Origin: HGM12587 sp045128635
GTDB taxonomy: Bacteria; Bacillota; Clostridia; Lachnospirales; Lachnospiraceae
Assembly (NCBI GenBank): GCA_045128635.1
Contig: JBGVRS010000024.1
Location: forward strand, 49,385 to 113,384
Length of the DNA: 64,000 nucleotides
Direction: 5' to 3'
The notes under the pieces are model-generated. The model did no database searches, was not told the DNA's origin, and worked only from the letters and a program-made list of their open reading frames with translations. Shown piece by piece: positions 18,801 through 28,382 of this stretch. The translations under genes were made by a program, and so were the position numbers. Every line of letters begins with the position of its first letter. Position 1 is the stretch's first letter.

Positions 18801-21800
18801 TATACTTTGCGCTATAAATTTTCGGCCACAGCGCTGACAGGAACTGATAGAATGAAGAATGCATCAGAATATTCCGGTACAGCGGTCATACCAGATACTT
18901 TGGCAGGAAGTTCGGCATATTTATATGTAGAAGTGTCAAAGAAGAATTATGATTCGGAAATTTATTCTTATGGACCATTTAATGTAAAGGAAAAAGTATA
19001 TTTAGTTGATTACTTGAATGGCGTAATGGCTGAAGAAGGGGACGAAAATCATAGAGTAGTAAATGACGATATAGTTACGTTTAAGGTAAATCCTGAGAAT
19101 ACAAATTATGTGGGAATTCAGTATATAGTAAGTAAGATGCAGACACCAACAGGTAATTGGACTGATTATATTCCTAATGAGGGAATCGTATTGTCTGAAA
19201 ATGCAGGTGGTTATATCTATTCAAGAATCAAATATGATGTTCAGGGTGAAAGATTTGGTGAACCTCAATTGTTTGATTTTACTTTTGGAAGCGGTTGTGC
19301 ATCCCCGATTATCACTCCGAATACGGGTTTAAAAACCAGTGGAGAGGGAGCTGCATCAACGATTGAGCCGACAACCTTAATTGGATTATCTTCCAGAACA
19401 AAAGATGCAACTGTTTATTATGTAAAATCAAATCCTGATGACCCAAGTCAATCAATGACGATCAATATGGAAAGAACTACAGCTCCAACAAACGGTAGTT
19501 CGGATGGAACAATTGAAGGAGAATATAAGTATTTTACAGTTAACAATCGTTGGTACCGTACAAAAAATCAAAATGTAGAAAAATATACAGAGGGAATCAA
19601 TCTTAGCCATTCTAAAGATGAACCGACCTATATGTATATTACTGCCGTAGCAGTTGCCAGTGGATATGATATCAGTGATGAATTAACCTTTATTTACAAA
19701 GTAAAACAGCCACAGCAAGTAAAAGTTCCGGAAGCAGCTTTTGAAACACGTTTTACTCCAGGTGGAGAAGCAGTAGAAACATCAACGGTTTCTAAAGGCG
19801 GGAAATTATCTTTCTATTCTGTAACACCAGGTGCCACATTGTATTATGCAGTCGGAACGGAAGGTGGTACATGGAATGAAATGCCAAAAGAAGGTGTAAC
19901 AGTTGACGGGGAATATGGCGGCAATTTTGTTGTACGTGTACAGGCAAAAAAATTCAGCAAGAATGAAACGACTGGTGAGCAGGTTGAAGTTATGCTGCCA
20001 AGTGATATTGTTACATTTATATATAAACTAGCAGAGCAGGAACAGGCAAATGCGCCAACTGCAACACCGGGAACCAGTACAAATGTACCAACTACAGTTA
20101 TTCCAGGAAATAAGATATTACTTTCTACAAACACCAAAGGAGCAGCTATCTTCTTTACAACGGACGGCAGTACACCGCAGGTTAAGTTGGTAGAGATAAC
20201 CAACGAAGATGGAACAATCAGCAAAGAATATCAGCCTGTAGAAGATACAACAACGAAGCTATATAGTTCATCAGAAGGAATCGTGATGCCTTCGAATGGT
20301 ACAGATTATTTCACAATTACTGCAATTGCTGTAAAAGAAGGACTTGGAAATAGTCCGGAAGCTCGTTTTACTTATGTATATCCGGATGCGGTATTAGCTC
20401 CATATACAAACATCGATTCTGGCAAGGTAGAGCTAAATACAAAGGTTTTATTAAAAAACCTGACAGACGGTGCAGTTATTTACTATAATGTGGCATATGG
20501 TGCTGAGATAAAAGAGGAAGATGTAGAAGAACCAACATTTTCAAGCTCTGTTTTCAATGAAGAATATCCATTTACGATTACACAGAAAACAATTATCAAA
20601 GCAATGGCAGCAAAAGATGGTGTGAAAAGTAGTATTGTCACATTTACTTTTGATCCGATGGCACAGTTAACAGCACCGACAGCATCTATTGAAACAGGTT
20701 CTGTTGTTTCAAACGGAACAGTACTTCAATTGATTGCTGCTAAAGGAGCAACAATTTACTATACCATTGATGGAAGCGATCCTACGGAAGCTGGCAATGC
20801 TGCGGTAATGTCTGGAAATAGTGTCACATTGAACGGTGAACCAGGAGGTCAGGTGACGATTAAAGCATTTGCAAAAGCGACTGATAATTCGCAGAGTGAA
20901 GTTGTTACATTTACTTATCAATTTAGTCAAAATACTTTAGGTGGTGTGACTGCAAATGTTGAAACAGGTTCTACTGTATCCAATGGAACAAAGATTATTT
21001 TAATGAGTGATGTGACGGGAGCTGAAATTTATTACACCACAGATGGAAGTGCTCCGGCTGAACATGGTAAAAAAGGAACAACTGTTGAAGTGAACGGAAC
21101 ACCAGGATCATCCTTTACGATTAAGGCAGTTGCGATGGTAGATGGTAAACCGGGAATTGTCACAACATTTATTTACAAAATTAAAGACAAACCAGATGAA
21201 CCAACTGCTTCTCCGGCAGGTGGAACGTTAACGGTAGCAACAAGAGTTTCCTTAGATTCCAGTGAAGAGAAAATCTATTATACAATAGATGGAACAGAAC
21301 CAACAAAGAGTTCTAACTTGTATAGTGAGCCTATTCTGATTAATAGAACAACGACATTAAAGGCAATTGCTGTTTCAAAAGAAGGTGAAGTCAGTGATGT
21401 TGCAACGTTCCAGTACATGGCAGCGCCAAGAGCTGGAATGCCAAAAGCTGATTTTGAAAATGGTCAGCTGCTTGATCCTGGAACAAAGGTAAGGCTTTGG
21501 ACAGATACTCCAAATGCAGTCATTTATTATACAACAGACGGTACAGATCCAACAGTTGATAATCTGGATAGCTTGTTGGTATATGATGCAGACGGAATTG
21601 ATATTAATCGAAGCGTTACAGTAAAGGCAGTTGCTCAGGCAGAAGGAATGCAGTTATCAAGAATTTCAAGTTGGAATTATATTGTAGAAACAATTCCGGC
21701 AGTTGAAATTAAGAAAGAGGAAGCTGCGAAACTTGCAGAGGAAGGTTTGCAGGATACCGATGCAAAAGGCTTAGAAAGAAAAAATGAAAAAGATGATTCA

Positions 21801-22316
21801 AATGAAACAAAGCGCATCTTGAAAGAAAAAGAATATAAAACAATGTTAGTTGCATCAAAAGAAAACATCGCAGATAATGCAGTGCTTTATACGGAAGAAA
21901 AAGAAACTAACCCGATGACTATAAAAAATGTGAAAAAACTATTTGGTGATGACTATACAATTCTTTCAGAATATGAAATTCGTTTGAAATCTGGTAAAAA
22001 TTTTGTACAGCCAACCGGAAATGTAGAAGTAGTAATACCAATTCCTGATGGATATGAAAATGCTACACTTACTGTAGTATCCGTAAATGCCGATAAAAAG
22101 CTTACAACATTGGAAACAAGAAGAGAAAATGGTATGCTTTATGCATCGACTGCTTCATTAAAGGATTTTGCGGTAGTAGGTATAAAAGCTCCTGAAGAAA
22201 ACAGCGTAACATTCCCATATTTATTGCTGTTAGAACTTATTGCAGGAGGAGTATTATTGTTTGGTGTTGGTTATTATGGAATACTAAAATGGAAAAAACA
22301 TAAAAATAGTAAGTAA
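15867..22316 (+). CDS. Giant membrane-anchored surface protein with CHB_HEX_C repeats (copy 1)
   Basis: The product has 2149 residues. A signal-anchor helix at the N-terminus (GGIVCLVVAAMIFALGSGF) is followed by a beta-rich region with GLUG-like segments (GTFAGIFDGNGHVITI, then ELNVGGIVGKAEGG). From about residue 1150 a tandem of chitobiase C-terminal-like modules follows, each with a variant of IYYTTDGSAP. Clear cases read ATIYYTIDGSDPTEAG, AEIYYTTDGSAPAEHG, EKIYYTIDGTEPTKSS and AVIYYTTDGTDPTVDN. A membrane-proximal domain and a C-terminal helix with a basic tail (LKWKKHKNSK) close it. There is no LPxTG motif, so it is membrane- rather than wall-anchored. These modules usually spread catalytic or binding domains across the cell wall. 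The ribosome binding site is GAGGAGGG. Confidence 0.8.
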   Translation: MKKFTKLLKEKRWRWTAGGIVCLVVAAMIFALGSGFGTSAVTLNGTEITLPQTNDVYEIDEYNELKALGDASSIETSGKTFKLVNDITVPSMTTPATGTFAGIFDGNGHVITINSVSELSNSNTGAVSEGLLFGTVSGTVRNLIVDIKTDVKYTRASTVGVSSTGTSDVKVTKEAVAPYSGSEEFSSFSSDDKAKQLAVDFNSWVSTNNNIITSGGKTYYRVSRNEEVKKTTTYDLNALGTDQFGIICGTLDSNAQIDQVYVKGDGVLNVIQNAGKVSNTKVASGTREKYFYYEKNTGSYVEEVQPSATTVNAPTVIFYDKNAKVDDNSNTDSNGVKISVSAPKYVEKDGDIVYIVNVVNGNTSEISISNLTSTNTSGAWTKDGVNVNWTTEKISKDSSQIYEYTISGVTTNISGVTFTLNYNYIRKETVGGEETTVSATPLTTSNGLEASVVDTSSPQVASPSGEGLKLTLTPEKANYLANGSVNVTYTLTLSNQVAEPENANARVLKIKKDDIVFNIDNASQTIAWTQNNQNFSETTIGPNGNITLKGTLTLEHTSGVAEHKVSVTVTPSVQENTYTNVATYKYIEGVPDSQTQYGAENYETAVDGPAEVTKGNHLNSGIIAGTSKGSITNTKQDMLINGSSYDGNTAELNVGGIVGKAEGGTASNLFILGTQNYAGKNSTLPTDSIIEGGTKPNDTNWTSYSKFESTGEKANEFDLAWLVKAEKESSTESEGIRYFTYSDPVNGAINVEIPLVKRITGKDLKYTVAYNARKSLDNASEDEIYVDNNMELGQSGYYRHINSYATDGYYHYTAPVVTLNAVGFVYPYIAEFSSYNMSAEVKRTNNPLNDKVEITFTKDSATVSGLNGKIYYEINSTVIPTSESDEVDIKEGLANIPFEISPSSYRITPVIGEYIYPTQITQEFNNREPLPEPLVTCFDYYDKDGNKNPYVSFKSNGTYEAGTDMQITPQDNANYVEDYTLRYKFSATALTGTDRMKNASEYSGTAVIPDTLAGSSAYLYVEVSKKNYDSEIYSYGPFNVKEKVYLVDYLNGVMAEEGDENHRVVNDDIVTFKVNPENTNYVGIQYIVSKMQTPTGNWTDYIPNEGIVLSENAGGYIYSRIKYDVQGERFGEPQLFDFTFGSGCASPIITPNTGLKTSGEGAASTIEPTTLIGLSSRTKDATVYYVKSNPDDPSQSMTINMERTTAPTNGSSDGTIEGEYKYFTVNNRWYRTKNQNVEKYTEGINLSHSKDEPTYMYITAVAVASGYDISDELTFIYKVKQPQQVKVPEAAFETRFTPGGEAVETSTVSKGGKLSFYSVTPGATLYYAVGTEGGTWNEMPKEGVTVDGEYGGNFVVRVQAKKFSKNETTGEQVEVMLPSDIVTFIYKLAEQEQANAPTATPGTSTNVPTTVIPGNKILLSTNTKGAAIFFTTDGSTPQVKLVEITNEDGTISKEYQPVEDTTTKLYSSSEGIVMPSNGTDYFTITAIAVKEGLGNSPEARFTYVYPDAVLAPYTNIDSGKVELNTKVLLKNLTDGAVIYYNVAYGAEIKEEDVEEPTFSSSVFNEEYPFTITQKTIIKAMAAKDGVKSSIVTFTFDPMAQLTAPTASIETGSVVSNGTVLQLIAAKGATIYYTIDGSDPTEAGNAAVMSGNSVTLNGEPGGQVTIKAFAKATDNSQSEVVTFTYQFSQNTLGGVTANVETGSTVSNGTKIILMSDVTGAEIYYTTDGSAPAEHGKKGTTVEVNGTPGSSFTIKAVAMVDGKPGIVTTFIYKIKDKPDEPTASPAGGTLTVATRVSLDSSEEKIYYTIDGTEPTKSSNLYSEPILINRTTTLKAIAVSKEGEVSDVATFQYMAAPRAGMPKADFENGQLLDPGTKVRLWTDTPNAVIYYTTDGTDPTVDNLDSLLVYDADGIDINRSVTVKAVAQAEGMQLSRISSWNYIVETIPAVEIKKEEAAKLAEEGLQDTDAKGLERKNEKDDSNETKRILKEKEYKTMLVASKENIADNAVLYTEEKETNPMTIKNVKKLFGDDYTILSEYEIRLKSGKNFVQPTGNVEVVIPIPDGYENATLTVVSVNADKKLTTLETRRENGMLYASTASLKDFAVVGIKAPEENSVTFPYLLLLELIAGGVLLFGVGYYGILKWKKHKNSK

Positions 22317-22318
22317 AT

Positions 22319-22364
22319 ACTACCCGAACGAGTGAGGAATAATACAAAAATCTATGATAGAGTA
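22319..22364 (+). promoter_or_regulatory. ACTACCCG element and AT-rich ATCTAtgATAGA motif before the second surface protein
   Basis: ACTACCCG occurs at 22319-22326 in the only sizeable gap (72 bases) between the two surface protein genes. Downstream, AAAATCTATGATAGAGTA resembles AAAATCTAGCATAGAATA at 13114-13131, which also follows an ACTACCCG element. There is no U-tract or strong stem here, so this copy is not a terminator. A regulatory role is suggested only by recurrence. Confidence 0.35.
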
Positions 22365-22388
22365 CGATTGGAAGATAGGAGGATGCTT

Positions 22389-25300
22389 ATGCGCAGGATT
22401 ACTTATATGAAAGAAAAATTAAATATAAAATCCAGAAAATGCGTGATGGCTGTAATAGGCACCTCTTGTCTGGTGCTCGCAACTTTACTTGGAATATCCA
22501 TGTTTTCATTTGGACGTTTGGATTCTCAGGCCAGAGGATATGCATTTGTAGAAAATGGAAATACCCAGGATACTTTCTGGTATGGTTTCACGATTCCAAA
22601 TGAAGTGAAAATCTGGCAGGAAATGATGGTGACTCCATCAGTAAAATCTAAGAGTACATCTACTTCAAAAAAATATAATGCTGATTACGATGATAATATT
22701 TATAAAACAGAAATCAGTGTTTCTTATGCCAGAGATGATAAATTTAGTTTAAATATCACAGATCATAAGTTAAAGTCAAGCAGTAGTGCATGGGGTGAAG
22801 ACTTAAGAACTGTCGATAAAGAAAATGTATGGAAAGACAGTTCAAATACGGATTGTAAATTTGAATGGATTTCTGAATATGCAACAAATTATAAGGTAAC
22901 GTATTATCGTGTTGTTGAGCAGGGGAACAATGTAGGAACAGACTGGGGAAACGCCATGTTTGAGTACTACAAGGATACTTATAATCCGGGAGAAGGATCC
23001 AGTCGAGGAATTCCTTATAAAAAGGATCCCAATGCGTTTGTAACAAATCGCGATACCTGTGGACGAGAATTTAAGGAACTTGCGGACAATTTCTTAAAAA
23101 ACCAGAACGGATTTAAAGAATATACCAATAACTATGAAATTCCAATGACACAGAATGAAAAACCAATTGCCGGTGTGGAAATGGTTACCATTACAGCAAG
23201 AGATTTGTATTATGATGTCATAAGAAATGGTTCTTCCAAACGCGTAGATTTGGATTTCATGGCTTATACCACTCATAACTATGTGTTTAATTATGGAAGT
23301 TCTAAACCTGAGTTATTAAATCCTCCAACAGCCACTACAGAGGGTGGTTACTCTGTTACAACAGGGATTTCAAAAGACGACAATATAATACTTAATAATT
23401 CTCATGCAAGTGATATTGCGATTCCACAGTATTATTTAAGTGATTCAAAGATTTCTGATATGTCTTCTATATCATGGAAATCATATACATCACCAATTCC
23501 TGTGAATGGAAAGCATTATTTGTATGTAAGAAGTCATTATAAAGACGGAAATAAACCATATATGGAAAGTTCTCCGGTGGAATATGCGATTACTTATATG
23601 GATAGTTCTTCAGCATTTATTCAGGCAACTCCGGAGAGTGGAGAAAATATTGACGTTGGAAAAGAAATTAAATTATCACAAAGTGGTGCAGCAGATGCAG
23701 CCATCTTTTATGTGATTGATAAAGATACAGCTCCAACTTTAACAAGAGTTCCATATGAACAAAGACAAAGTCTTGGATTGGATGGTCATTCCAGCGGCGG
23801 AAAATATGTAAAACTAAATGATGTTGTTTACATTAAGGTCAACGGAATCTGGTATTCGTCCAATGACAATACATTGGTACAATATAAAGACCCGATTGTT
23901 ACTGGTGAAGATTTACGTTTGAAAAATACAATCAAAATATATGCACTGATTGAAGATAGTGGAAAAGAACTGGGACAGTTCCAAACTATTCAATATAGTT
24001 ACAATTCCTCAGAACAAACAGAAGCACCGCAGTCAACCGTAGAAACGTCAGCGGCAAATCCGACGACTGTAAAAATGGGCTCAATGATTGGATTGTTATG
24101 TAATACCAGTGGAAGCAAGATTTTTTATACAACAGATGGCAGTGCACCGGTAATTGTAGTGGATCCGACGAAGGGTCCGATGGCAGGTGCGAGTAACACA
24201 GAAGAATATAGTGATTCAAAACCGATTGTAGTTAATGAAGAGATTGCCAATTATGGGAAGTCGTTCCTGATTATGGCACAGGCAGTAAACTATAAGGAAA
24301 TTGATGGAAGATATTATCGTATCTATCTAGACAGCCCGGTTGCAAAATTTACATATACTGTAGCAGCTCAGACCCCTGTAGAATCGGTTCAGTCAATCCC
24401 GCAAACCAATGCGGATGCACCAAAAGAGGTTCAGATAGGAAGTAAAATTCAATTATACTCTAATACAGAAGATGTAATTATTTATTATACCCTGGATGGT
24501 AGCGAACCGGCTTTTGATGAAAAAACGAAAGAACCACTTGAAGGGACATATAAGTACGCAGGCACAGAGGGTGTAAAAGTAGAGGAGCCGGAAAACAGTT
24601 CACTGTTTACAATCACGGCAGTTGCATATAAAGAGGGATTAGCAATCAGTGATATATCAAGATTAGTATTTGCATATCCTGGAGCCGTCTCTTCGCCATA
24701 TGCAAATCCAGCTTCTGGTGCAGTAGAAGAAAATACAAAGGTTGTATTAGATACGGCGACGGAGGGGGCAATTATTTACTATGAGATTGCATATGGAAAT
24801 GCAACAGTAAATGAGCCAACAACTTCCAGTAAGGTTTTTGATGCATCAAACCCTATTAATATTACTCAAAATACGACAATTAAAGCTTTTGCAGTAAAAA
24901 ATACAGTAAAAAGTACTGTATCGACATTTAACTATACCGTATCAGACAAACTGAACACACCAGTACCATCAATTGAAACGGGTGCGGTTGTTGCATCCGG
25001 AACAATCGTTTCTTTGAAGGCAGATGCGGGTGCAACAATCCATTACACATTGGATGGAAGTGATCCAAAGGATCCTGCAAATAAAAAAGTGCAGGTTGGT
25101 GATCAACTGGTCATTAATGGTGATTCTGGAAAAATGATCATGGTTCGTACTTATGCGTCAAAAACGGGATTTACCACCAGTGATTCATCTACTTATAGCT
25201 ATACTGTCAGTGCTTATGCAGGCGGTATTTATGCAGATAGAGAAGATGGCAGTACTGTAAAAAATGGTGATGTAATTTATCTGCACACAGATATGACAGA

Positions 25301-26606
25301 TGCAGATATTTATTACACAATTGATGGAACTGCGCCAACAGAAGATAGTCATTCGGGAAATTCCGTAACTATTTACGGTGAACCGGGTGAGCAGGTAACT
25401 GTAATGGCAATGGCAGTTGCGAAAGGAAGCGAAAAGTCTACAACTTTTGCAACATTTACTTATACCATTATGAATAAACTTGCGGCACCAACTTCTTCGG
25501 TTCCGGACGGAGCGATATTCGTAAAAGAAAGTATGGTAGAGTTAAAAGCTGAGTCTGGTAAGATTTACTATACAACCGATGGAAGCGACCCTTCTACATC
25601 GAGCAATCTCTACAAAAAGAGTATTGTGATTGATAAAGCAGTGACAATTAAAGCAATGGCGGTTGCAGATGATTTAGAACAGAGTGACGTCAGCACATTT
25701 ACTTATGGATTTGCACAGCAGGTGGCGGCGCCGATCGCAAGTTATGCAAGTGGTGAGCTTGAAATGGGTACAAAAGTAACATTTACCAGTGCGACAGAAG
25801 GGGCAACTATTTATTACCGTACAGACGGTAAAGATATTAATTTATCAAGAAAAAATGAGTTGGAAATTTATAAAGAACCAATCACGATTAATCAGGCAAC
25901 AAACTTTAAAGTCATTGCAGTGAAAGATAAGATGCAGGACAGCAATATTCTAAAGGTTGGTTATACGGTGAAAGAACCGGTAGTTATTGAAGCTGTAGAA
26001 GAAGAGGGAACACAGAATTATGGTAATCAGAGCAATCGTCTCCAGAGCAGACGAAGCTTTTCTGATACGGAATCAGGTCCAAGCTACAAAGATGTGATTC
26101 TTCGAAATGCTAGTTATGGAGCAATCGTAGCTGCAGAGGAAGGTGTACTTCCGGATCAGGTACAGTTAATTGTTGAATCGACAAATGTAACTGATGCAGT
26201 AGACCGCAGAGTAAAACAGGTTATCAGTGACAGCTTTGGGGTTGTAGCAAGTTATGATGTGACATTACTTCTAAATGGTGAAGAAACACAGCCTGAAGGT
26301 ACCATTGAAATCGGTCTACCGATTCCTGTGGAATATGAAAATGCAATGATTCATATTGTTCACGTACAGGAAGATGGAAATATCGAACTTTTTGAAACAA
26401 GACGTTCGGGTGGCGTTGCCTATGCAAAAGTGGATCATCTAAGTGTATTCTCCATTACTGCACCGGTGGAATTTGATGAAGAAGCGTCAACATTCCCGTG
26501 GCTGCCAATAGCATATACTTTGGCAGTAGGTCTGACTGGTATTGGAATCTGGCTGATTTATAAAGCAAAGAAAGAAAGAAGAGAGGACGGAATGCAGGAT
26601 GTTTAA
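22389..26606 (+). CDS. Large membrane-anchored surface protein with CHB_HEX_C repeats (copy 2)
   Basis: The frame is open from GTG 22332, but AGGAGG at 22377-22382 places the start at ATG 22389 (1405 residues), or at ATG 22407. An N-terminal signal-anchor helix (VMAVIGTSCLVLATLLGISMF) precedes a unique 300-residue region, then at least seven chitobiase C-terminal-like modules. Their signatures include SKIFYTTDGSAPV, VIIYYTLDGSEPAFD, ATIHYTLDGSDPKD, ADIYYTIDGTAPTE and GKIYYTTDGSDPSTSS. The membrane-proximal domain (IPVEYENAMIHIVHV) is homologous to that of copy 1 (IPDGYENATLTVVSV), followed by one helix and a charged tail. The two proteins are paralogues and probably form an extracellular stalk pair. 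The stop overlaps the next gene by eight bases. Confidence 0.8.
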   Translation: MRRITYMKEKLNIKSRKCVMAVIGTSCLVLATLLGISMFSFGRLDSQARGYAFVENGNTQDTFWYGFTIPNEVKIWQEMMVTPSVKSKSTSTSKKYNADYDDNIYKTEISVSYARDDKFSLNITDHKLKSSSSAWGEDLRTVDKENVWKDSSNTDCKFEWISEYATNYKVTYYRVVEQGNNVGTDWGNAMFEYYKDTYNPGEGSSRGIPYKKDPNAFVTNRDTCGREFKELADNFLKNQNGFKEYTNNYEIPMTQNEKPIAGVEMVTITARDLYYDVIRNGSSKRVDLDFMAYTTHNYVFNYGSSKPELLNPPTATTEGGYSVTTGISKDDNIILNNSHASDIAIPQYYLSDSKISDMSSISWKSYTSPIPVNGKHYLYVRSHYKDGNKPYMESSPVEYAITYMDSSSAFIQATPESGENIDVGKEIKLSQSGAADAAIFYVIDKDTAPTLTRVPYEQRQSLGLDGHSSGGKYVKLNDVVYIKVNGIWYSSNDNTLVQYKDPIVTGEDLRLKNTIKIYALIEDSGKELGQFQTIQYSYNSSEQTEAPQSTVETSAANPTTVKMGSMIGLLCNTSGSKIFYTTDGSAPVIVVDPTKGPMAGASNTEEYSDSKPIVVNEEIANYGKSFLIMAQAVNYKEIDGRYYRIYLDSPVAKFTYTVAAQTPVESVQSIPQTNADAPKEVQIGSKIQLYSNTEDVIIYYTLDGSEPAFDEKTKEPLEGTYKYAGTEGVKVEEPENSSLFTITAVAYKEGLAISDISRLVFAYPGAVSSPYANPASGAVEENTKVVLDTATEGAIIYYEIAYGNATVNEPTTSSKVFDASNPINITQNTTIKAFAVKNTVKSTVSTFNYTVSDKLNTPVPSIETGAVVASGTIVSLKADAGATIHYTLDGSDPKDPANKKVQVGDQLVINGDSGKMIMVRTYASKTGFTTSDSSTYSYTVSAYAGGIYADREDGSTVKNGDVIYLHTDMTDADIYYTIDGTAPTEDSHSGNSVTIYGEPGEQVTVMAMAVAKGSEKSTTFATFTYTIMNKLAAPTSSVPDGAIFVKESMVELKAESGKIYYTTDGSDPSTSSNLYKKSIVIDKAVTIKAMAVADDLEQSDVSTFTYGFAQQVAAPIASYASGELEMGTKVTFTSATEGATIYYRTDGKDINLSRKNELEIYKEPITINQATNFKVIAVKDKMQDSNILKVGYTVKEPVVIEAVEEEGTQNYGNQSNRLQSRRSFSDTESGPSYKDVILRNASYGAIVAAEEGVLPDQVQLIVESTNVTDAVDRRVKQVISDSFGVVASYDVTLLLNGEETQPEGTIEIGLPIPVEYENAMIHIVHVQEDGNIELFETRRSGGVAYAKVDHLSVFSITAPVEFDEEASTFPWLPIAYTLAVGLTGIGIWLIYKAKKERREDGMQDV

Positions 26607-28374
26607 TCGAAAATATTATTCGTTTGAGAGAAATCATTATTTTTCAGGAAAACTTCTGACATCGAAAGATTTTCATAATGAACAGAAGTATATGAATGAT
26701 AAGAGAAGATTGCTCAATCGTACGCTCCATGGAATGGGAATTGTGTATGGCATGGACATTGTTGCAGCAGATGATTCCTCGATTATTTTACAGTCCGGTA
26801 TGGCATTGGATGCAGGCGGCAGAGAAATTGTTGTTCCGCAAACACAGGTAATTAAGTTATCAACCATTGATGGATATTCCGATTTACAGACCGAAAAAGT
26901 CTGTCTTGGAATTGAATATTCAGAAAAGAAATGTGATTCGATTTATGCTGTCATGGAAGAGGATGAAAAGCAGTATAACCACATCAAAGAAGGTTATCAT
27001 CTGTTTTTAAAGGATGCGCAGGAATGTGCTCCTGGAAAACGCTTAAAAGATGAGTACATTCTTTCCGCAGTGTTATATCAGGATAGTGAATATATTGTAA
27101 CACAGTATGCACCGGTGTTTACAGTTCCGGATATGGTAATGAAGAGCCGTACAGAAATTAAGAAAATCGGTCATATGCCATGTACCACTTCTTTCTCCTG
27201 TACAGTTACAACAGACGGATGTACAGAAAAGAGAGAAGTGATTGAAGCAAATAATTTTGTTTTGGAATATGGCGAAATTCTTACTCTAGAACAGCAGTTT
27301 CATCCGGAAGAATATATTTTTGGAACAGAGAACATTGTATTAACTTTTTCAGATATTGTAGTGAATAAATCTGGAGAAATTGATACGGCTTCTAATATAG
27401 AGCTTTTTATAAAAGCAGTGCATGGCACAGTATTAGATTATATACATAAAAACAGTTATAACGATACTATGGATGTGGAGCTTGACAAAGCTTACGATGA
27501 AAAATTAATTCTTGCACAGATTGATTTGATTCGTTCCAAGCAGCATACCATGATTGATAAAATTTTCCGTGTACCATTTAAACAGTATGTATACAATACA
27601 CAGCAGTTAATGCTATTAGAAGAACTTCAGGAATACATTTGTGAAGAAACATTACAGGGAACTGTAGAAGTTGTTCAGGAAACAGAAGGGCATACATCTG
27701 AACGAAAAGTGTATGACACAAACAATAACACAAGTGGTGTATTCGAGATGTCTCTGGGAAATGGCGGAGAAATAGGAAAGTCTTATTTTTCGGAGGAAAT
27801 CATGCATGGACTTGGAACCGGTCCTGTCTATGTTGAAATTGGTATCGAATATATTAGTCGCGATGGAATTGCATCTGATCACAGAGAATCGATTATCCTT
27901 GGAGATGGAAGCATTTTTGCAGAAGATGCAACAGTAACGGACGAAAAAATCTTTGAAGTAGACCATGCGGTAAAAATTCTTCCAAGTAGAGGAACCTTTA
28001 TCGTGGGGATTCGTCCAAAGATAAAAATGGGCAGAATTGGACTTCGCATTCGATGGTATGCATTTAAGCCGGAAGACTTGGAACAGCGAATCTATAATGC
28101 GAAAGAGCAGAAAGGTTGTATTATGGTTCAGCCGGATACAATTGTAATTCAGCCTAAGGGTACAATTCACATCAGCCCTGTATTTATTAATATGCCGGAG
28201 GAAGCACTTGTTTATACATTGCTTGATCCGGAAGGCGGTAAGATTGACAACAACGGTGTATATAGTGCACCGGCACAGGAAGGTGTCTATGAAATTAAAG
28301 TTTCCGTACTTGCAAAACCGGAAATTTACACCCATGCATTTGTCATCGTATCCCAGAGAAAAAACGAAGAGTAG
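26599..28374 (+). CDS. Phage-tail-locus-associated protein of unknown function
   Basis: The product has 591 residues. The first 85 match a family recurrent in phage-tail-like and eCIS clusters: NHYFSGKLLTSKDFHNEQ, then LLNRTLHGMGIVYGMDI and SGMALDAGGREIVVP. The C-terminal 80 residues look like an Ig-like domain (GTIHISPVFINMPEEALVYT, then GKIDNNGVYSAPAQEGVY). No signal peptide or membrane helix is seen. The eight-base overlap with the surface protein gene implies coupled translation. A baseplate or fibre-like role is possible because no other fibre gene was recognised. The function is not known. Confidence 0.6.
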   Translation: MFNRKYYSFERNHYFSGKLLTSKDFHNEQKYMNDKRRLLNRTLHGMGIVYGMDIVAADDSSIILQSGMALDAGGREIVVPQTQVIKLSTIDGYSDLQTEKVCLGIEYSEKKCDSIYAVMEEDEKQYNHIKEGYHLFLKDAQECAPGKRLKDEYILSAVLYQDSEYIVTQYAPVFTVPDMVMKSRTEIKKIGHMPCTTSFSCTVTTDGCTEKREVIEANNFVLEYGEILTLEQQFHPEEYIFGTENIVLTFSDIVVNKSGEIDTASNIELFIKAVHGTVLDYIHKNSYNDTMDVELDKAYDEKLILAQIDLIRSKQHTMIDKIFRVPFKQYVYNTQQLMLLEELQEYICEETLQGTVEVVQETEGHTSERKVYDTNNNTSGVFEMSLGNGGEIGKSYFSEEIMHGLGTGPVYVEIGIEYISRDGIASDHRESIILGDGSIFAEDATVTDEKIFEVDHAVKILPSRGTFIVGIRPKIKMGRIGLRIRWYAFKPEDLEQRIYNAKEQKGCIMVQPDTIVIQPKGTIHISPVFINMPEEALVYTLLDPEGGKIDNNGVYSAPAQEGVYEIKVSVLAKPEIYTHAFVIVSQRKNEE

Positions 28375-28382
28375 GTGAGTAA

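Noticed and set aside
19700..25980. Repeated DNA in the surface protein genes as a tandem DNA repeat or CRISPR-like array
   Set aside because: The periodicity comes from diverged protein modules (IYYTxDG), without identical DNA repeats or spacers.
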